DNA of 64,000 nucleotides. Source: Mycobacterium sp. MFM001 (lineage in GTDB: Bacteria > Actinomycetota > Actinomycetes > Mycobacteriales > Mycobacteriaceae). The notes under the pieces were generated by a model. It worked only from the letters and a program-made list of their open reading frames with translations. It made no database searches and was not told the origin of the DNA. The translations under genes were made by a program, and so were the position numbers. Positions 1-8,054 of the stretch are shown piece after piece. Location of the stretch: assembly GCF_003402475.1 (NCBI RefSeq), contig NZ_BFAB01000006.1, positions 124,001 to 188,000 on the forward strand, read 5' to 3'. Each line of letters opens with the position of its first letter. The first letter of the stretch is position 1.

Positions 1-136
1 GGTCTTCTTGGCGGTCGATGGACTTCTTCAGCCACGCCGGATTGCCTTTTGCTTTGCATACTTTGTAAAGCTCGTCAATCTCGTCAGAACGCGCCATAAG
101 TTCCCGCTCACGGTTCTCAAGCTGTGAGAGGTTCAC
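1..136 (-). CDS. hypothetical small element protein, 3' part off the window
   Basis: An open minus-strand frame starts at a GTG (136-134) after an A/G-rich stretch and is still open after 45 codons at the left edge. The visible N-terminus starts MNLSQLENRERELMARSDEI and continues as a charged, probably helical segment. No known family is recognised. Its place downstream of the small genes of the integrated element, and codon use richer in A/T than the core genes, fit an element gene. Confidence 0.55.
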   Translation of the reverse strand, partial: MNLSQLENRERELMARSDEIDELYKVCKAKGNPAWLKKSIDRQED

Positions 137-443
137 TGTGTTTTTACTTTCTTGGTGGTAGTTGATGGGACTACCAGCGGACGCTTTATTGCGGGTTACC
201 TAAGTAAGCGGCAAGCGTCGGGTGGTTGGCTATGCCTGTGTGCGGGTTATGCGGGTCCGTGGGAGCGGCATAAGCGGCTTTGGACAGAGCCTTAAAGGTA
301 ATCGCGAATTACCTAAAGTGTTTGGGGGCGCAGCGACCTAGCCGCTGCCTCCCACCGGGAGGCCCATGGTGGCCTTCAGGATCGCGTTTCCGGTCTCCTG
401 GTGGTCTGCGGTGTGGTTACTGACGCCGCAATCTGTGCAGCAT
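137..443. other. non-coding stretch inside the element
   Basis: About 300 bp with no supported gene. It holds a perfect inverted repeat (296-314) and a related sequence, TTACCTAAGTAA (196-207), upstream of the partial gene at the left edge. It therefore looks like a control region for that leftward gene. The plus-strand ORF at 366-836 is antisense to two better-supported minus-strand genes and was not called. Confidence 0.4.
296..314. promoter_or_regulatory. perfect 7-5-7 inverted repeat, possible repressor operator
   Basis: The arms AGGTAAT and ATTACCT flank a 5-bp centre, CGCGA. The half site TTACCTAA recurs at 196-203 within TTACCTAAGTAA. Paired palindromes of this kind in a low-GC phage-like intergenic region are typical of repressor operators, but the repressor gene is not in view. 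It could also be a simple hairpin in a transcript. Confidence 0.45.
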
Positions 444-578
444 TCACCGCGCTTGTTCGTAACTGGTCGGACAGCAGTCATCTCCGCCGTGGCGCCTGAA
501 GCGGCCGAGACGGTCCTTGGCGATCAGCCGATTGCAGATGGGGCAGTCCTGGCGTTGCGCCTTCGGCCGGCGCCTCAC
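444..578 (-). CDS. 44-aa zinc-finger-like protein of the element
   Basis: This short minus-strand frame starts with GTG at 578, which overlaps the stop of the upstream 96-aa gene (GTGA, 4 bp), and stops at 444-446. The product contains a CPIC knuckle near residues 12-15 and a second Cys pair (DDCC, residues 33-36) after HGG, in a very basic background. The pattern fits a small one-zinc DNA- or RNA-binding protein. The stop-start overlap is the main support for it being real. The function is unknown; small Cys-knuckle proteins of this size are common in actinophages. Confidence 0.55.
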   Translation of the reverse strand: MRRRPKAQRQDCPICNRLIAKDRLGRFRRHGGDDCCPTSYEQAR

Positions 579-865
579 TGGAACCACAGCCTCGCACACT
601 CAAGCGATGAGTCGTTGAATATGCGCTGTGGGTCGCCGGGCAGGAATCCGTTCACGCTGTCGCCGAGGCCCAGCTTTTTGGCTAGCGCGCTCAGCATCTC
701 GGTGACTTCACGGAATCTGGCGTCATCGTCGGGGGTAGTCGTGCGGTCGTGCTGCGCCAGCCGCATCTGCTCGAAGCGGGCGGCCACGAACGAGTACTTA
801 CGCACAAGCCGCTGTGCGGTGATCGGCATCCTGTAGGGGTCGCTGATCACGATGGTGTCTGTCAT
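575..865 (-). CDS. hypothetical protein (96 aa) of the element
   Basis: The 96-residue product has a central charged helix-rich part (about residues 25-65) and no recognised family. It starts at an ATG that shares a base with the stop of the 103-aa gene upstream (TAATG), and its stop overlaps the zinc-finger-like gene downstream. It is therefore the middle member of a translationally coupled series running leftward from 1683. No membrane segment or signal peptide is seen. Confidence 0.6.
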   Translation of the reverse strand: MTDTIVISDPYRMPITAQRLVRKYSFVAARFEQMRLAQHDRTTTPDDDARFREVTEMLSALAKKLGLGDSVNGFLPGDPQRIFNDSSLECARLWFQ

Positions 866-1176
866 TAGTACTTCTCTACTAGCTGTTCGAATGACAAGCG
901 GCCTGCGCGATACTGTTTGACCAGATCTTTAGGAAAAAACATTTCGGGTTTGGCACACATCAGCGTCTTAAGCATCATCTCCGCAATTTCACGCGCAGAC
1001 TCAAAAGCGATCGGCAGAATGAAGGGGCTGCCGGCCACGGGTTCGACCTGCAGGCCGATCACGGGGTCGCCACCGTCCTTCGGTTGGGGGTCCACCAGGA
1101 CGTCAAAGCTCTTGGCGTAGATGTGACCGGGGCCGCTGGGGTTAAGGCGCCGCTTGATGCGCTCGGAGTAGTACAT
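865..1176 (-). CDS. hypothetical protein (103 aa) of the element
   Basis: This 103-aa soluble protein has no recognised domain. The N-terminus is basic (YSERIKRRLNPSG), and the rest alternates beta-like and helical stretches, ending in a charged helix. The ATG follows the stop of the HNH-like gene directly (TAAATG), and its own stop overlaps the next start. It belongs to the same leftward operon as its neighbours. Function unknown. Confidence 0.6.
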   Translation of the reverse strand: MYYSERIKRRLNPSGPGHIYAKSFDVLVDPQPKDGGDPVIGLQVEPVAGSPFILPIAFESAREIAEMMLKTLMCAKPEMFFPKDLVKQYRAGRLSFEQLVEKY

Positions 1177-1683
1177 TTACGCTCCAATTCGTTGAAGGGT
1201 GGTGGGAAGGTTGCCGGGTACGCTGGCTGAGCCAACATATATCGGTTGTTTTAGTAGCATGGGCCGATTCGATCGGCGCCCTACAGGGCTGATGACTACA
1301 CGATTCGGGAGGTGGTCAGGCGTCAATAGGCGCTTGTGGAATTTGAAGTCCCGCCATTCCAGGAATTCTTCGTCAGCCTCCCAGATCAGATTCCCGGCCG
1401 AACAGTCCTGCACATCGCCGTTTTTATGGCGGACGCGGGCCGCCGGCCACCCAAAAGGCGGTTCACCATGAAACTGGAAAGCCACAAGCTCATCAAGCAA
1501 GCGTAATGTGCTGTCTCGACCGGGCGCTGGCACTGGGCCGTAGTAATCGTGGCCAAGGTCGACAGTGGGCAATCCGGCGATCGCGTCTGTAATCGACACC
1601 ACGCGGCGATTGTGGTAGATCACGCCGGCCGCACTGACTTCCCAGCCGTCTAGTCCGGTGATTTTACGTCGCCGGAAGCGCAC
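1177..1683 (-). CDS. HNH/NUMOD4-like protein of the element (168 aa)
   Basis: The N-terminus (GLDGWEVSAAGVIYHNRR, about residues 9-26) resembles the NUMOD4 motif of phage HNH proteins. Around residues 100-118, RVRHKNGDVQDCSAGNLIWE matches the common pattern H-x-NGD-x(2)-D-x(4)-NL-x-W of the HNH finger. The usual third histidine is not obvious, so the protein may be a degenerate nuclease or only a DNA binder. The start is GTG at 1683 after a purine-rich stretch. It heads the leftward series of small genes, so the promoter should lie in 1684-1930. Recognition rests on motifs only. Confidence 0.55.
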   Translation of the reverse strand: MRFRRRKITGLDGWEVSAAGVIYHNRRVVSITDAIAGLPTVDLGHDYYGPVPAPGRDSTLRLLDELVAFQFHGEPPFGWPAARVRHKNGDVQDCSAGNLIWEADEEFLEWRDFKFHKRLLTPDHLPNRVVISPVGRRSNRPMLLKQPIYVGSASVPGNLPTTLQRIGA

Positions 1684-1849
1684 GTTTCTTTTCTTTCAAA
1701 AATCCGTCTTTCTGGTTAACTTCTGTCTTCTATAGTGGGTTGCGCTGGCAAAGCGACCAACAAATTACTCCGCTGGTAACTGCCAGTTCAGAGCGCGCTG
1801 GGTCGCGAGATGCCCGCGAGAAAGGTGAGCGCCTCGGTTACGTGAGTGA

Positions 1850-1867
1850 CACTCGCGAAGGCGAGTG
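1850..1867. terminator. stable 7-4-7 hairpin in a non-coding stretch
   Basis: CACTCGC and GCGAGTG form a perfect stem around GAAG. The left arm can also pair with an overlapping GAGTG (1844-1848), giving an alternative hairpin. It lies in the 1684-1932 gap between two leftward gene groups and has no T-run, so it could end transcription from the right or act as a structured leader. Nothing else is recognised in that gap except a possible weak -10-like TATAGA near 1733. Confidence 0.35.
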
Positions 1868-1932
1868 ACCCGCAAACCCTGTCCTCATCCATGCGCGCCT
1901 TACCGAGACGGCTGGGTCCGCAAGAAAGCTCG

Positions 1933-2037
1933 CTAGCCCGCTACGCTCGCGGCGGAAACTTCGTTGCCTAGAGTTCCCTCTACTTCTAGTATTTCAGGAA
2001 CCCCCCCGAAAGTGCGCATTAAAGTTGTTACATTCAT
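1933..2037 (-). CDS. possible 34-aa peptide of the element
   Basis: An ATG at 2037, preceded by a GGGGAT ribosome-binding-like sequence, opens a 34-codon frame (start MNVTTLMRTFGG) that ends at a TAG at 1933. Codon use is A/T-richer than in the core, like its neighbours. No family is recognised, and the length gives little statistical support. An upstream in-frame start at 2127 exists but would overlap the end of the next gene. Confidence 0.3.
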   Translation of the reverse strand: MNVTTLMRTFGGVPEILEVEGTLGNEVSAASVAG

Positions 2038-2096
2038 TAAATCCCCGGTTCGCGGGCGGGCGCGTAGAAGTGCAAAACCGGAACCATTACGGGTTT

Positions 2097-2366
2097 TTAC
2101 ACCGCGCCGTAATTTTCCAGCACCCACCGCCGGGAAAGGGACTGGTGTACTTCGTGGGCCGGCATGAGGTGCCGAACCACATCTAGCTCGTCTCCGCGAA
2201 AGGAGTGGGTAGCGCCGCCGCGTAGGCAGTCAGCCGCCTTGCTGAGTATGCGAAGCGTGGCGGCGTCATAGTCCTCCCCGTCTTCTAGGGGTATGGGCAA
2301 GTCGGCCGCCACGTCCGTATACGTCTCGTTGATTGCGTCGCGCCACAGGTCCGCGTAGGTCATCAC
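2097..2366 (-). CDS. hypothetical acidic protein (89 aa) of the element
   Basis: The acidic 89-aa protein has no recognised domain. Its ATG overlaps the stop of the 85-aa gene upstream by 4 bp, indicating translational coupling. A 7-bp inverted repeat (arms 2086-2092 and 2107-2113) surrounds its stop codon and might be a weak terminator. Function unknown. Confidence 0.55.
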   Translation of the reverse strand: MMTYADLWRDAINETYTDVAADLPIPLEDGEDYDAATLRILSKAADCLRGGATHSFRGDELDVVRHLMPAHEVHQSLSRRWVLENYGAV

Positions 2367-2620
2367 GCCGCCCCCTTGCGACGGCGACGGGCCTGCGCAG
2401 ACTTCAGCGCAAGGGACTTGTAGAACGCTTTGCGGGCGCTTTCGGCCATTGCGGCGCGTTGGGCTGGCGGTAGCCGCTGCTCGGGGTCGACCTGCTGTTC
2501 GAAACGGTCCCAGGCCGCGAGACGGGCGGGAAGCGTTCGCGCGCTACGGTCTTGGGTCCGCGCCCAGCTTTCGTGGGCGCCGATCTGCGAACGCAACCGG
2601 CGCTCGGCGGATGTGGACAT
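2363..2620 (-). CDS. hypothetical Arg-rich protein (85 aa), common type in actinobacterial elements
   Basis: The product is basic and Ala/Arg-rich. It has a helix around residues 10-45 and ends in RRRRKGAA. The start ATG at 2620 follows an AGGGG ribosome-binding sequence. Short proteins of this style are frequent in mycobacterial prophages and integrative plasmids, and this one is coupled to the 89-aa gene by an ATGA overlap. I do not recognise a defined function; DNA binding is only suggested by the charge. Confidence 0.55.
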   Translation of the reverse strand: MSTSAERRLRSQIGAHESWARTQDRSARTLPARLAAWDRFEQQVDPEQRLPPAQRAAMAESARKAFYKSLALKSAQARRRRKGAA

Positions 2621-2644
2621 ACTGCCCCTTCATCATTCTGGAGT

Positions 2645-2659
2645 GGCCCACGGTGGGCC
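2645..2659. terminator. hairpin between the integrase and the next leftward gene
   Basis: GGCCCAC and GTGGGCC form a 7-bp perfect repeat around a single base. It lies downstream of the integrase stop (2768) and upstream of the 85-aa gene, so it could separate the two transcription units. There is no T-tract, which is usual for mycobacterial terminators. The rest of 2621-2767 shows nothing clear. Confidence 0.3.
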
Positions 2660-2767
2660 GCTCTCTGTGGAGGAGGCAGGACGTCATGCCGTTGGACGCT
2701 ACAGCGTTAAACCACTGCGCGCCAGGCTGATCCGTTACATTCACGAAATTTCCAGTTCAGAAATGTC

Positions 2768-3670
2768 TTACAGATCGCCGAGGTTTAGCTTGCGCGCCTC
2801 GGCTGCGGCACGCTCGGCGGCGGTTGCGGCGGTGTAGCGGTCAAGCATCTTGCGGCTGGACCAGCCTGCGACTGCCATTAGACCGCCCTCAGACCCGCCA
2901 GCGGCCAGCCAGCGCGTCGCCGCGGTATTCCGCAGTAGGTGAAGGTGGAAGCCCTCGATGCCGGCCTTTGCAGCCCGTGCCCGTAGCGCGTCATTGAGCC
3001 CGAAGTAGCCGAAGCCCTTGCCGCGCGCCCCCAGCCACAGATTGGGCGCGTCAGCGTAGCGGTGGGCGCGCCGCACGCGGAGGTAGCGGTCGATTGCCGC
3101 GGCGGTCTGCGGGCCAAATGGGGCTATCCGGCCCTTGCCGCCCTTGCCCCAGATGTTTACCAGCCCGCGGTGTGCGTCGGTGTCTGTCAGCTTCAGCCCG
3201 ACAAGCTCACTGGAGCGGATCCCCGTCTCGGCCATGAGGCGCACGATGGCCGTATCGCGGCGGTCGGTGAAGCTACGCCCCTCGCACGCCTTGAGAAGCG
3301 CACGCAGCTGATCCTCGGTGAGGCCCTTAACCACCTTCGTCGTCAGCTGCGGCGCGGGCAGCCCGACGAGGGGGTTTGCGTCTAGCTCGCCCTCCTCGGC
3401 CAGCCACGCGGCGAACTGGCGTAGCGCGGCATGGCGTGCCCGTATCGTGGTCGGCTCTTTGCCGTCGCTGACCAGTTCGGCGGTGTAGTGCTGCACCTGG
3501 CCGCGGGTAAGCTGCGGCGGGTGTCCGTTCTCCTCGCACCACCGGAGATACAACCGGATCGCGCTCAGGTAGGAGGTAAGCGTCGTGCGTGACTTGTTCT
3601 GTGCGCGAAGGGCAAGCTCCCAGGAGGGAACTAGCTCCGCGAGGTCGGGCGTCAGCAAAGATTCAGCCAT
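2768..3670 (-). CDS. tyrosine site-specific recombinase (integrase)
   Basis: The 300-aa protein has the two-domain layout of XerC/D-type integrases. An N-terminal SAM-like core-binding domain spans about residues 10-95, and the catalytic domain spans about 110-290. Catalytic residues are visible: Arg152 in ETGIRSSEL, Lys179 in the GKGGK hairpin, His244 and Arg247 in HLLRNTAATRW, Trp270 in the usual last-histidine position, and the nucleophile Tyr279 in MLDRYT. It should carry out integration or excision of the element. The gene points away from efp and starts about 130 bp from it, a usual position for an integrase next to its attachment site. It could alternatively be a Xer paralog, but the context favours an element integrase. 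Confidence 0.9.
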   Translation of the reverse strand: MAESLLTPDLAELVPSWELALRAQNKSRTTLTSYLSAIRLYLRWCEENGHPPQLTRGQVQHYTAELVSDGKEPTTIRARHAALRQFAAWLAEEGELDANPLVGLPAPQLTTKVVKGLTEDQLRALLKACEGRSFTDRRDTAIVRLMAETGIRSSELVGLKLTDTDAHRGLVNIWGKGGKGRIAPFGPQTAAAIDRYLRVRRAHRYADAPNLWLGARGKGFGYFGLNDALRARAAKAGIEGFHLHLLRNTAATRWLAAGGSEGGLMAVAGWSSRKMLDRYTAATAAERAAAEARKLNLGDL

Positions 3671-3798
3671 ACCGGTTATCTTAGGGTATAGCGCTGTGCA
3701 AAGTGTTATATTGGGGGAAATCCTGCAAAAGCACAGGTCAAACCAACTTCAGATCAGTAGGCGGTTCCCCAAAGAACTGGCCATCCTTTAGGAGACTC

Positions 3799-4356
3799 GT
3801 GGCAACCACTGCCGACTTCAAGAACGGGCTGGTGCTGGCTATCGACGGCCAGCTGTGGCAAATCGTCGAGTTTCAGCACGTCAAACCCGGCAAGGGCCCG
3901 GCGTTCGTGCGCACCAAGCTCAAGAACGTGCTCTCCGGCAAGGTGGTCGACAAGACCTACAACGCCGGGGTGAAGGTGGAGACCGCCACCGTGGACCGGC
4001 GCGACACCACCTATCTGTACCGCGACGGCTCGGACTTCGTGTTCATGGACAGCGAAGACTACGAGCAGCATCACCTGCCGGAGTCGCTGGTCGGCGACTC
4101 CGCCAAGTTCCTGCTCGAAGGGATGCCGGTGCAGGTGGCCTTCCACAACGGCGCACCCCTGTACATCGAGCTGCCGGTGACCGTCGAGCTGGAGGTCACC
4201 CACACCGAGCCGGGCCTGCAGGGCGACCGATCCAGCGCCGGCACCAAGCCCGCAACGCTGGAGACCGGCGCGCAGATCAACGTCCCGTTGTTCATCAACA
4301 CCGGCGACAAGCTGAAAGTGGACTCCCGCGACGGCAGCTACCTGGGCCGTGCTTGA
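3799..4356 (+). CDS. efp: elongation factor P
   Basis: The 185-aa protein is nearly identical to mycobacterial EF-P and has the KOW-like domain I followed by two OB-type domains. It helps ribosomes stalled at polyproline. The tip loop is VKPGKGPAF, with the lysine in the position that some bacteria modify. I chose GTG 3799 because it follows a well-placed AGGAG and yields the conserved start [10 protein letters not shown]; an upstream in-frame ATG at 3703 would add non-conserved residues from the element side. nusB follows after 2 bp. The upstream region is next to the integrated element, so its promoter may be altered or supplied by the element. Confidence 0.95.
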   Translation: MATTADFKNGLVLAIDGQLWQIVEFQHVKPGKGPAFVRTKLKNVLSGKVVDKTYNAGVKVETATVDRRDTTYLYRDGSDFVFMDSEDYEQHHLPESLVGDSAKFLLEGMPVQVAFHNGAPLYIELPVTVELEVTHTEPGLQGDRSSAGTKPATLETGAQINVPLFINTGDKLKVDSRDGSYLGRA

Positions 4357-4358
4357 CG

Positions 4359-4832
4359 ATGCCTGAGGCCAAGCCCGTCAAGGGACGGCATCAGGCCCGC
4401 AAGCGCGCCGTCGACTTGCTGTTCGAGGCCGAGGCCCGCGGTCTGTCCCCGGCCGAGGTGGCCGAAGCCCGCGCCGAGCTGGCGAAGGCCAAACCCGATG
4501 TGGCGCCGGTGCATCCGTATACCCAGACCGTGGCCCGCGGCGTCACCGAGCACGCCGCGCACATCGACGACCTGATCTCGTCGCACCTGCAGGGCTGGGC
4601 GCTGGAGCGACTGCCGGCGGTGGACCGGGCCATCCTGCGTGTCGCGGTCTGGGAGCTGCTGCACGCCGACGACGTGCCCGAGCCGGTCGCCGTCGACGAG
4701 GCGGTGCGGCTGGCCAAGGAGCTGTCCACCGACGATTCGCCGGGCTTCGTCAACGGGGTGCTGGGTCAGGTGATGCTGGTGACGCCGCAGATCCGGGCCG
4801 CCGCTCAAGCGGTCCGGAACCGCGAGTCATGA
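4359..4832 (+). CDS. nusB: transcription antitermination factor NusB
   Basis: The 157-aa all-helical protein matches NusB. It starts [17 protein letters not shown] (basic RNA-binding N-terminus) and ends in the conserved core around [17 protein letters not shown] and [11 protein letters not shown]. NusB binds boxA with ribosomal protein S10 in rRNA antitermination. It begins 2 bp after efp and its stop overlaps the next gene by 4 bp, so efp-nusB-4829 form one operon, as in other mycobacteria (Rv2534c-Rv2532c). Confidence 0.95.
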   Translation: MPEAKPVKGRHQARKRAVDLLFEAEARGLSPAEVAEARAELAKAKPDVAPVHPYTQTVARGVTEHAAHIDDLISSHLQGWALERLPAVDRAILRVAVWELLHADDVPEPVAVDEAVRLAKELSTDDSPGFVNGVLGQVMLVTPQIRAAAQAVRNRES

Positions 4833-5206
4833 CCCGGCTGGAGCTGCGGGTCGTCATCGCCGGCATGCTGGCCGCGACGGTTGTGCTGGGCGCGGTGGTC
4901 TGCGCCGCCTACGGGCAGGCGGCGATTGCGGCGGCGCTGGCGATCTATGCGCTGGGCGTGGGGGCGTGGCTGTATCACTGCATCGAGCGCTACGTGGTGG
5001 CGCGGCGCATCAGCACGGTTCGTTCGGCGGCCAGACCGTTTGCGCCGCTGCTTCCGGTGATGGCCGCGATCATGGGGTTGACCCAGGCCGTGGTGCGGTC
5101 GCTGTCCGACGTCACCGACGCGGCGCCGCGACGCTGGGATCTGCCGGTGCGACGGTGGATGGCGATCAACCGCAGGCCGACGCGCGGCGACGACCTCGAC
5201 CGCTGA
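4829..5206 (+). CDS. small membrane protein, Rv2532c-like
   Basis: The 125-aa protein has two N-terminal hydrophobic helices (about residues 7-28 and 31-50) followed by a basic cytosolic tail with many Arg. The ATG overlaps the nusB stop. By position and length it corresponds to M. tuberculosis Rv2532c. No enzymatic motif is visible and its role is unknown. Confidence 0.75.
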   Translation: MTRLELRVVIAGMLAATVVLGAVVCAAYGQAAIAAALAIYALGVGAWLYHCIERYVVARRISTVRSAARPFAPLLPVMAAIMGLTQAVVRSLSDVTDAAPRRWDLPVRRWMAINRRPTRGDDLDR

Positions 5207-5247
5207 AAGCACCCCCACGCCGCTCCAAGGAGGGACAGACTGGCGAC

Positions 5248-8040
5248 ATGGACCGCGACGGCAACCGCCCGAGACGGCTTCGTGTTTCCGCGCTGGCGGC
5301 GGTAGCCAACCCGTCGTACTCGCGACTGGACACGTGGAATCTGCTCGACGACGCCTGCCACCAGCTCGCCGTCGTCAACCGGGCCGGACTGGACACCGCA
5401 CACGAAGCGGCCCGGGCCAAACGCCTGATCAAGCGGCTCGCGGCCTATGAGCGGTATTGGCTGTACCCGGGCGCGGAGAATCTGGCGGCCTTCCGCGAAT
5501 ACCTCGACAACATGGCCACCGTCCGGCTGGCCGACGAGGTGTCGCTTGCGGTGCGGCTGCTCTCCGAATACGGCGACCGGGCAGCGCTGTTCGACACGTC
5601 CGGGTCGCTGGCCGACCAGGAGCTGGTGGCGCGGGCCAAGGAACAACAGTTCTACACCGTGCTGCTTGCCGACGACTCGCCGACGACGGCGCCGGAGAGC
5701 CTGGTCGAATGCCTGCGCGCGCTGCGCGACCCCGCCGATGACGTGCAAATCGAGGTGCTGGTGGTGCCGAGCGTCGAGGACGCGATCACGGCCGTTGCGC
5801 TCAATGGCGAGATCCAAGCCGCGATCATCCGCCATGACATACCGCTGCGTTCGCGTGACCGGGTGCCGTTGATGACCACGTTGCTCGGCGCCAGCGACCA
5901 AGTCGTGGCCAGCTACGACTGGGTCGAGTGCGGCGAGTGGATCCGCGAACTGCGGCCACACATCGACCTGTATCTGCTCACCGACGAGTCGATTGCCGCC
6001 GAGACCGAGGACGAGCCCGACGTCTACGACCGCACCTTCTACCGGCTCAACGACGTCACCGACCTGTACAGCACGGTGCTCTCCGGCATCCGGAACCGTT
6101 ATGCCACTCCGTTTTTCGATGCGCTGCGCGCCTACGCCGCCGCACCGGTCGGCCAGTTTCACGCCCTGCCCGTCGCGCGCGGCGCCAGCATCTTCAACTC
6201 GAAGTCGCTGCACGACATGGGGGAGTTCTACGGCCGCAACATCTTCATGGCCGAGACGTCGTCGACGTCGGGCGGGCTGGACTCGCTGCTGGACCCGCAC
6301 GGCGCCATTCGCGCGGCGATGGACAAGGCCGCGGTGACCTGGAACGCCAATTCGACCTACTTCGTCACCAACGGCACGTCGACCGCCAACAAGATTGTGG
6401 TGCAGGCGCTTACCCGGCCCGGCGACATCGTGCTGATCGACCGCAACTGCCACAAGTCGCATCACTATGGCCTGGTGCTGGCCGGGGCGTACCCGCTGTA
6501 TCTGGACGCGTACCCGTTGCAGCCGTTCGCGATCTACGGCGCGGTCTCGCTGGAGACCATCAAGCAGGCGCTGCTCGAGCTGGAGGCCGCGGGACAGCTC
6601 GACCGGGTGCGGATGCTGCTGCTGACCAACTGCACGTTCGACGGCGTCGTCTACAACCCGCGGCGCGTGATGGAGGAGGTGCTGGCGATCAAGCCGGACA
6701 TCTGCTTTTTGTGGGACGAGGCGTGGTACGCGTTCGCCACCGCGGTGCCGTGGGCCCGGCAGCGGACCGCGATGATCGCCGCCGAGCAACTCGAATCGAT
6801 GCTGGCATCTCCGGCCTACGTCGAGGAGTACCGCAAATGGCGCGCTGAGATGGAAGGGGTCGAGCGCGCACAGTGGGTGAACCACCGGCTGCTGCCGGAC
6901 CCCAGCCGCGCCCGAATCCGGGTCTATGCAACACATTCCACGCACAAGTCGCTGTCGGCGCTTCGGCAGGCGTCAATGATCCACATCCGCGACCAGGATT
7001 TCGCGGCGCAAAGCCGCGACGCGTTCGCCGAGGCATTTCTGACGCACACCTCGACGTCGCCCAATCAGCAGCTGCTCGCGTCGCTGGACCTGGCGCGCCG
7101 GCAGGTCGACATCGAGGGCTTCGAGATGGTCCGCTACGTCTACGACATGGCGCTGGTGTTTCGGCACCGGGTCCGCAAAGACCGGTTGATCGGCAAGTGG
7201 TTTCGCATCCTCGACGAATCCGATCTGGTGCCCGAGGAGTATCGCAAGTCGACGGTCAGCTCGTACCGGCAGGTGCGCCAGGGCGCGCTGGCGGAGTGGA
7301 ACGAGGCGTGGCGTTCGGACCAGTTCGTGCTCGATCCGACCCGGGTCACCCTGTTCATCGGCAAGACCGGCATGAACGGGTACGACTTCCGCGAGAAGAT
7401 CCTGATGAACCGGTTCGGCATCCAGATCAACAAGACCTCGATCAACAGCGTGCTGCTGATCTTCACGATCGGCGTCACCTGGTCGAGCGTGCACTACCTG
7501 CTCGACGCGCTGCGGCGGGTAGCCGCCGATTTCGAGCGAACCCAGTCCGCGGCCGGCAAGGAAGACCGCGCGCTGCACGAGCGCCGGGTCGAGGAGATCA
7601 CCGAGGATCTGCCGGCGCTGCCCGACTTCAGCGAATTCGACAGCGCATTCCGGCCCGAGGGCACCTGCTCGTTCGGCGACATGCGGTCGGCTTTCTACGC
7701 CGGCTACGAGGATTCCGACCGCGAACACGTCCAGCTCGGCGCCGCCGGCCGCCGGCTCGCCGAGGGAAAGCCGTTGGTGTCCACCACGTTTGTGGTGCCC
7801 TACCCGCCGGGCTTTCCGGTGCTGGTTCCGGGCCAGGTGATCTCCAAGGAGATCCTGTATTTCCTCGCCGAGCTCGACGTGAAGGAAATCCACGGCTACA
7901 ACCCCGAATTGGGCCTGTCGGTCTTCACCGAGGCGGCGCTGCAACGGATGGCCACCACCCGGCGCGCCGTCGCCCAGGCAAGCGGCAACGGCAAAGCGTC
8001 GGAGGTGGCGGTGGCGTCCACCCGGGCCATCCTCGGCTGA
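5248..8040 (+). CDS. PLP-dependent Orn/Lys/Arg decarboxylase family protein (Rv2531c-like)
   Basis: The 930-aa protein belongs to the fold-type I basic amino acid decarboxylases. It has an N-terminal receiver-like wing domain (about residues 120-250), a large PLP domain and a C-terminal domain. The PLP lysine is Lys567 in THSTHKSLSALRQ, and a DEAWYAF motif (Asp for the pyridine nitrogen) precedes it. The start ATG 5248 has AAGGAGGG 13 nt upstream; the longer frame starting at 4966 overlaps the previous gene out of frame and is not used. It corresponds to Rv2531c, annotated as an amino acid decarboxylase (adi) in M. tuberculosis. The substrate is not deducible here. Confidence 0.9.
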   Translation: MDRDGNRPRRLRVSALAAVANPSYSRLDTWNLLDDACHQLAVVNRAGLDTAHEAARAKRLIKRLAAYERYWLYPGAENLAAFREYLDNMATVRLADEVSLAVRLLSEYGDRAALFDTSGSLADQELVARAKEQQFYTVLLADDSPTTAPESLVECLRALRDPADDVQIEVLVVPSVEDAITAVALNGEIQAAIIRHDIPLRSRDRVPLMTTLLGASDQVVASYDWVECGEWIRELRPHIDLYLLTDESIAAETEDEPDVYDRTFYRLNDVTDLYSTVLSGIRNRYATPFFDALRAYAAAPVGQFHALPVARGASIFNSKSLHDMGEFYGRNIFMAETSSTSGGLDSLLDPHGAIRAAMDKAAVTWNANSTYFVTNGTSTANKIVVQALTRPGDIVLIDRNCHKSHHYGLVLAGAYPLYLDAYPLQPFAIYGAVSLETIKQALLELEAAGQLDRVRMLLLTNCTFDGVVYNPRRVMEEVLAIKPDICFLWDEAWYAFATAVPWARQRTAMIAAEQLESMLASPAYVEEYRKWRAEMEGVERAQWVNHRLLPDPSRARIRVYATHSTHKSLSALRQASMIHIRDQDFAAQSRDAFAEAFLTHTSTSPNQQLLASLDLARRQVDIEGFEMVRYVYDMALVFRHRVRKDRLIGKWFRILDESDLVPEEYRKSTVSSYRQVRQGALAEWNEAWRSDQFVLDPTRVTLFIGKTGMNGYDFREKILMNRFGIQINKTSINSVLLIFTIGVTWSSVHYLLDALRRVAADFERTQSAAGKEDRALHERRVEEITEDLPALPDFSEFDSAFRPEGTCSFGDMRSAFYAGYEDSDREHVQLGAAGRRLAEGKPLVSTTFVVPYPPGFPVLVPGQVISKEILYFLAELDVKEIHGYNPELGLSVFTEAALQRMATTRRAVAQASGNGKASEVAVASTRAILG

Positions 8041-8054
8041 GGGATGCTCACCCG

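Larger units (their letters stand above)
1..3700. mobile_element. right end of an integrated element (prophage or integrative plasmid), continuing off the left edge
   Basis: A tyrosine integrase (2768-3670) is followed leftward by a run of short, tightly packed minus-strand genes with no housekeeping homologs. Intergenic parts such as 137-443 and 1684-1932 are visibly less GC-rich than the mycobacterial core to the right. The integrase start lies about 130 bp from efp, so the junction with the chromosome is probably between 3671 and 3798. The second end and any att repeat are outside the window, so the exact boundary and the type of element cannot be set. No capsid, terminase or plasmid replication gene is visible in this part. 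Confidence 0.75.

Noticed and set aside
366..836. 156-aa plus-strand ORF in the element
   Set aside because: Opposes two coupled minus-strand genes with stop-start overlaps and shows no family signal.
4990..6945. 651-aa minus-strand ORF opposite the decarboxylase
   Set aside because: Antisense shadow in high-GC DNA: Arg/His/Gly-rich, no family, while the plus strand encodes a clear PLP enzyme.
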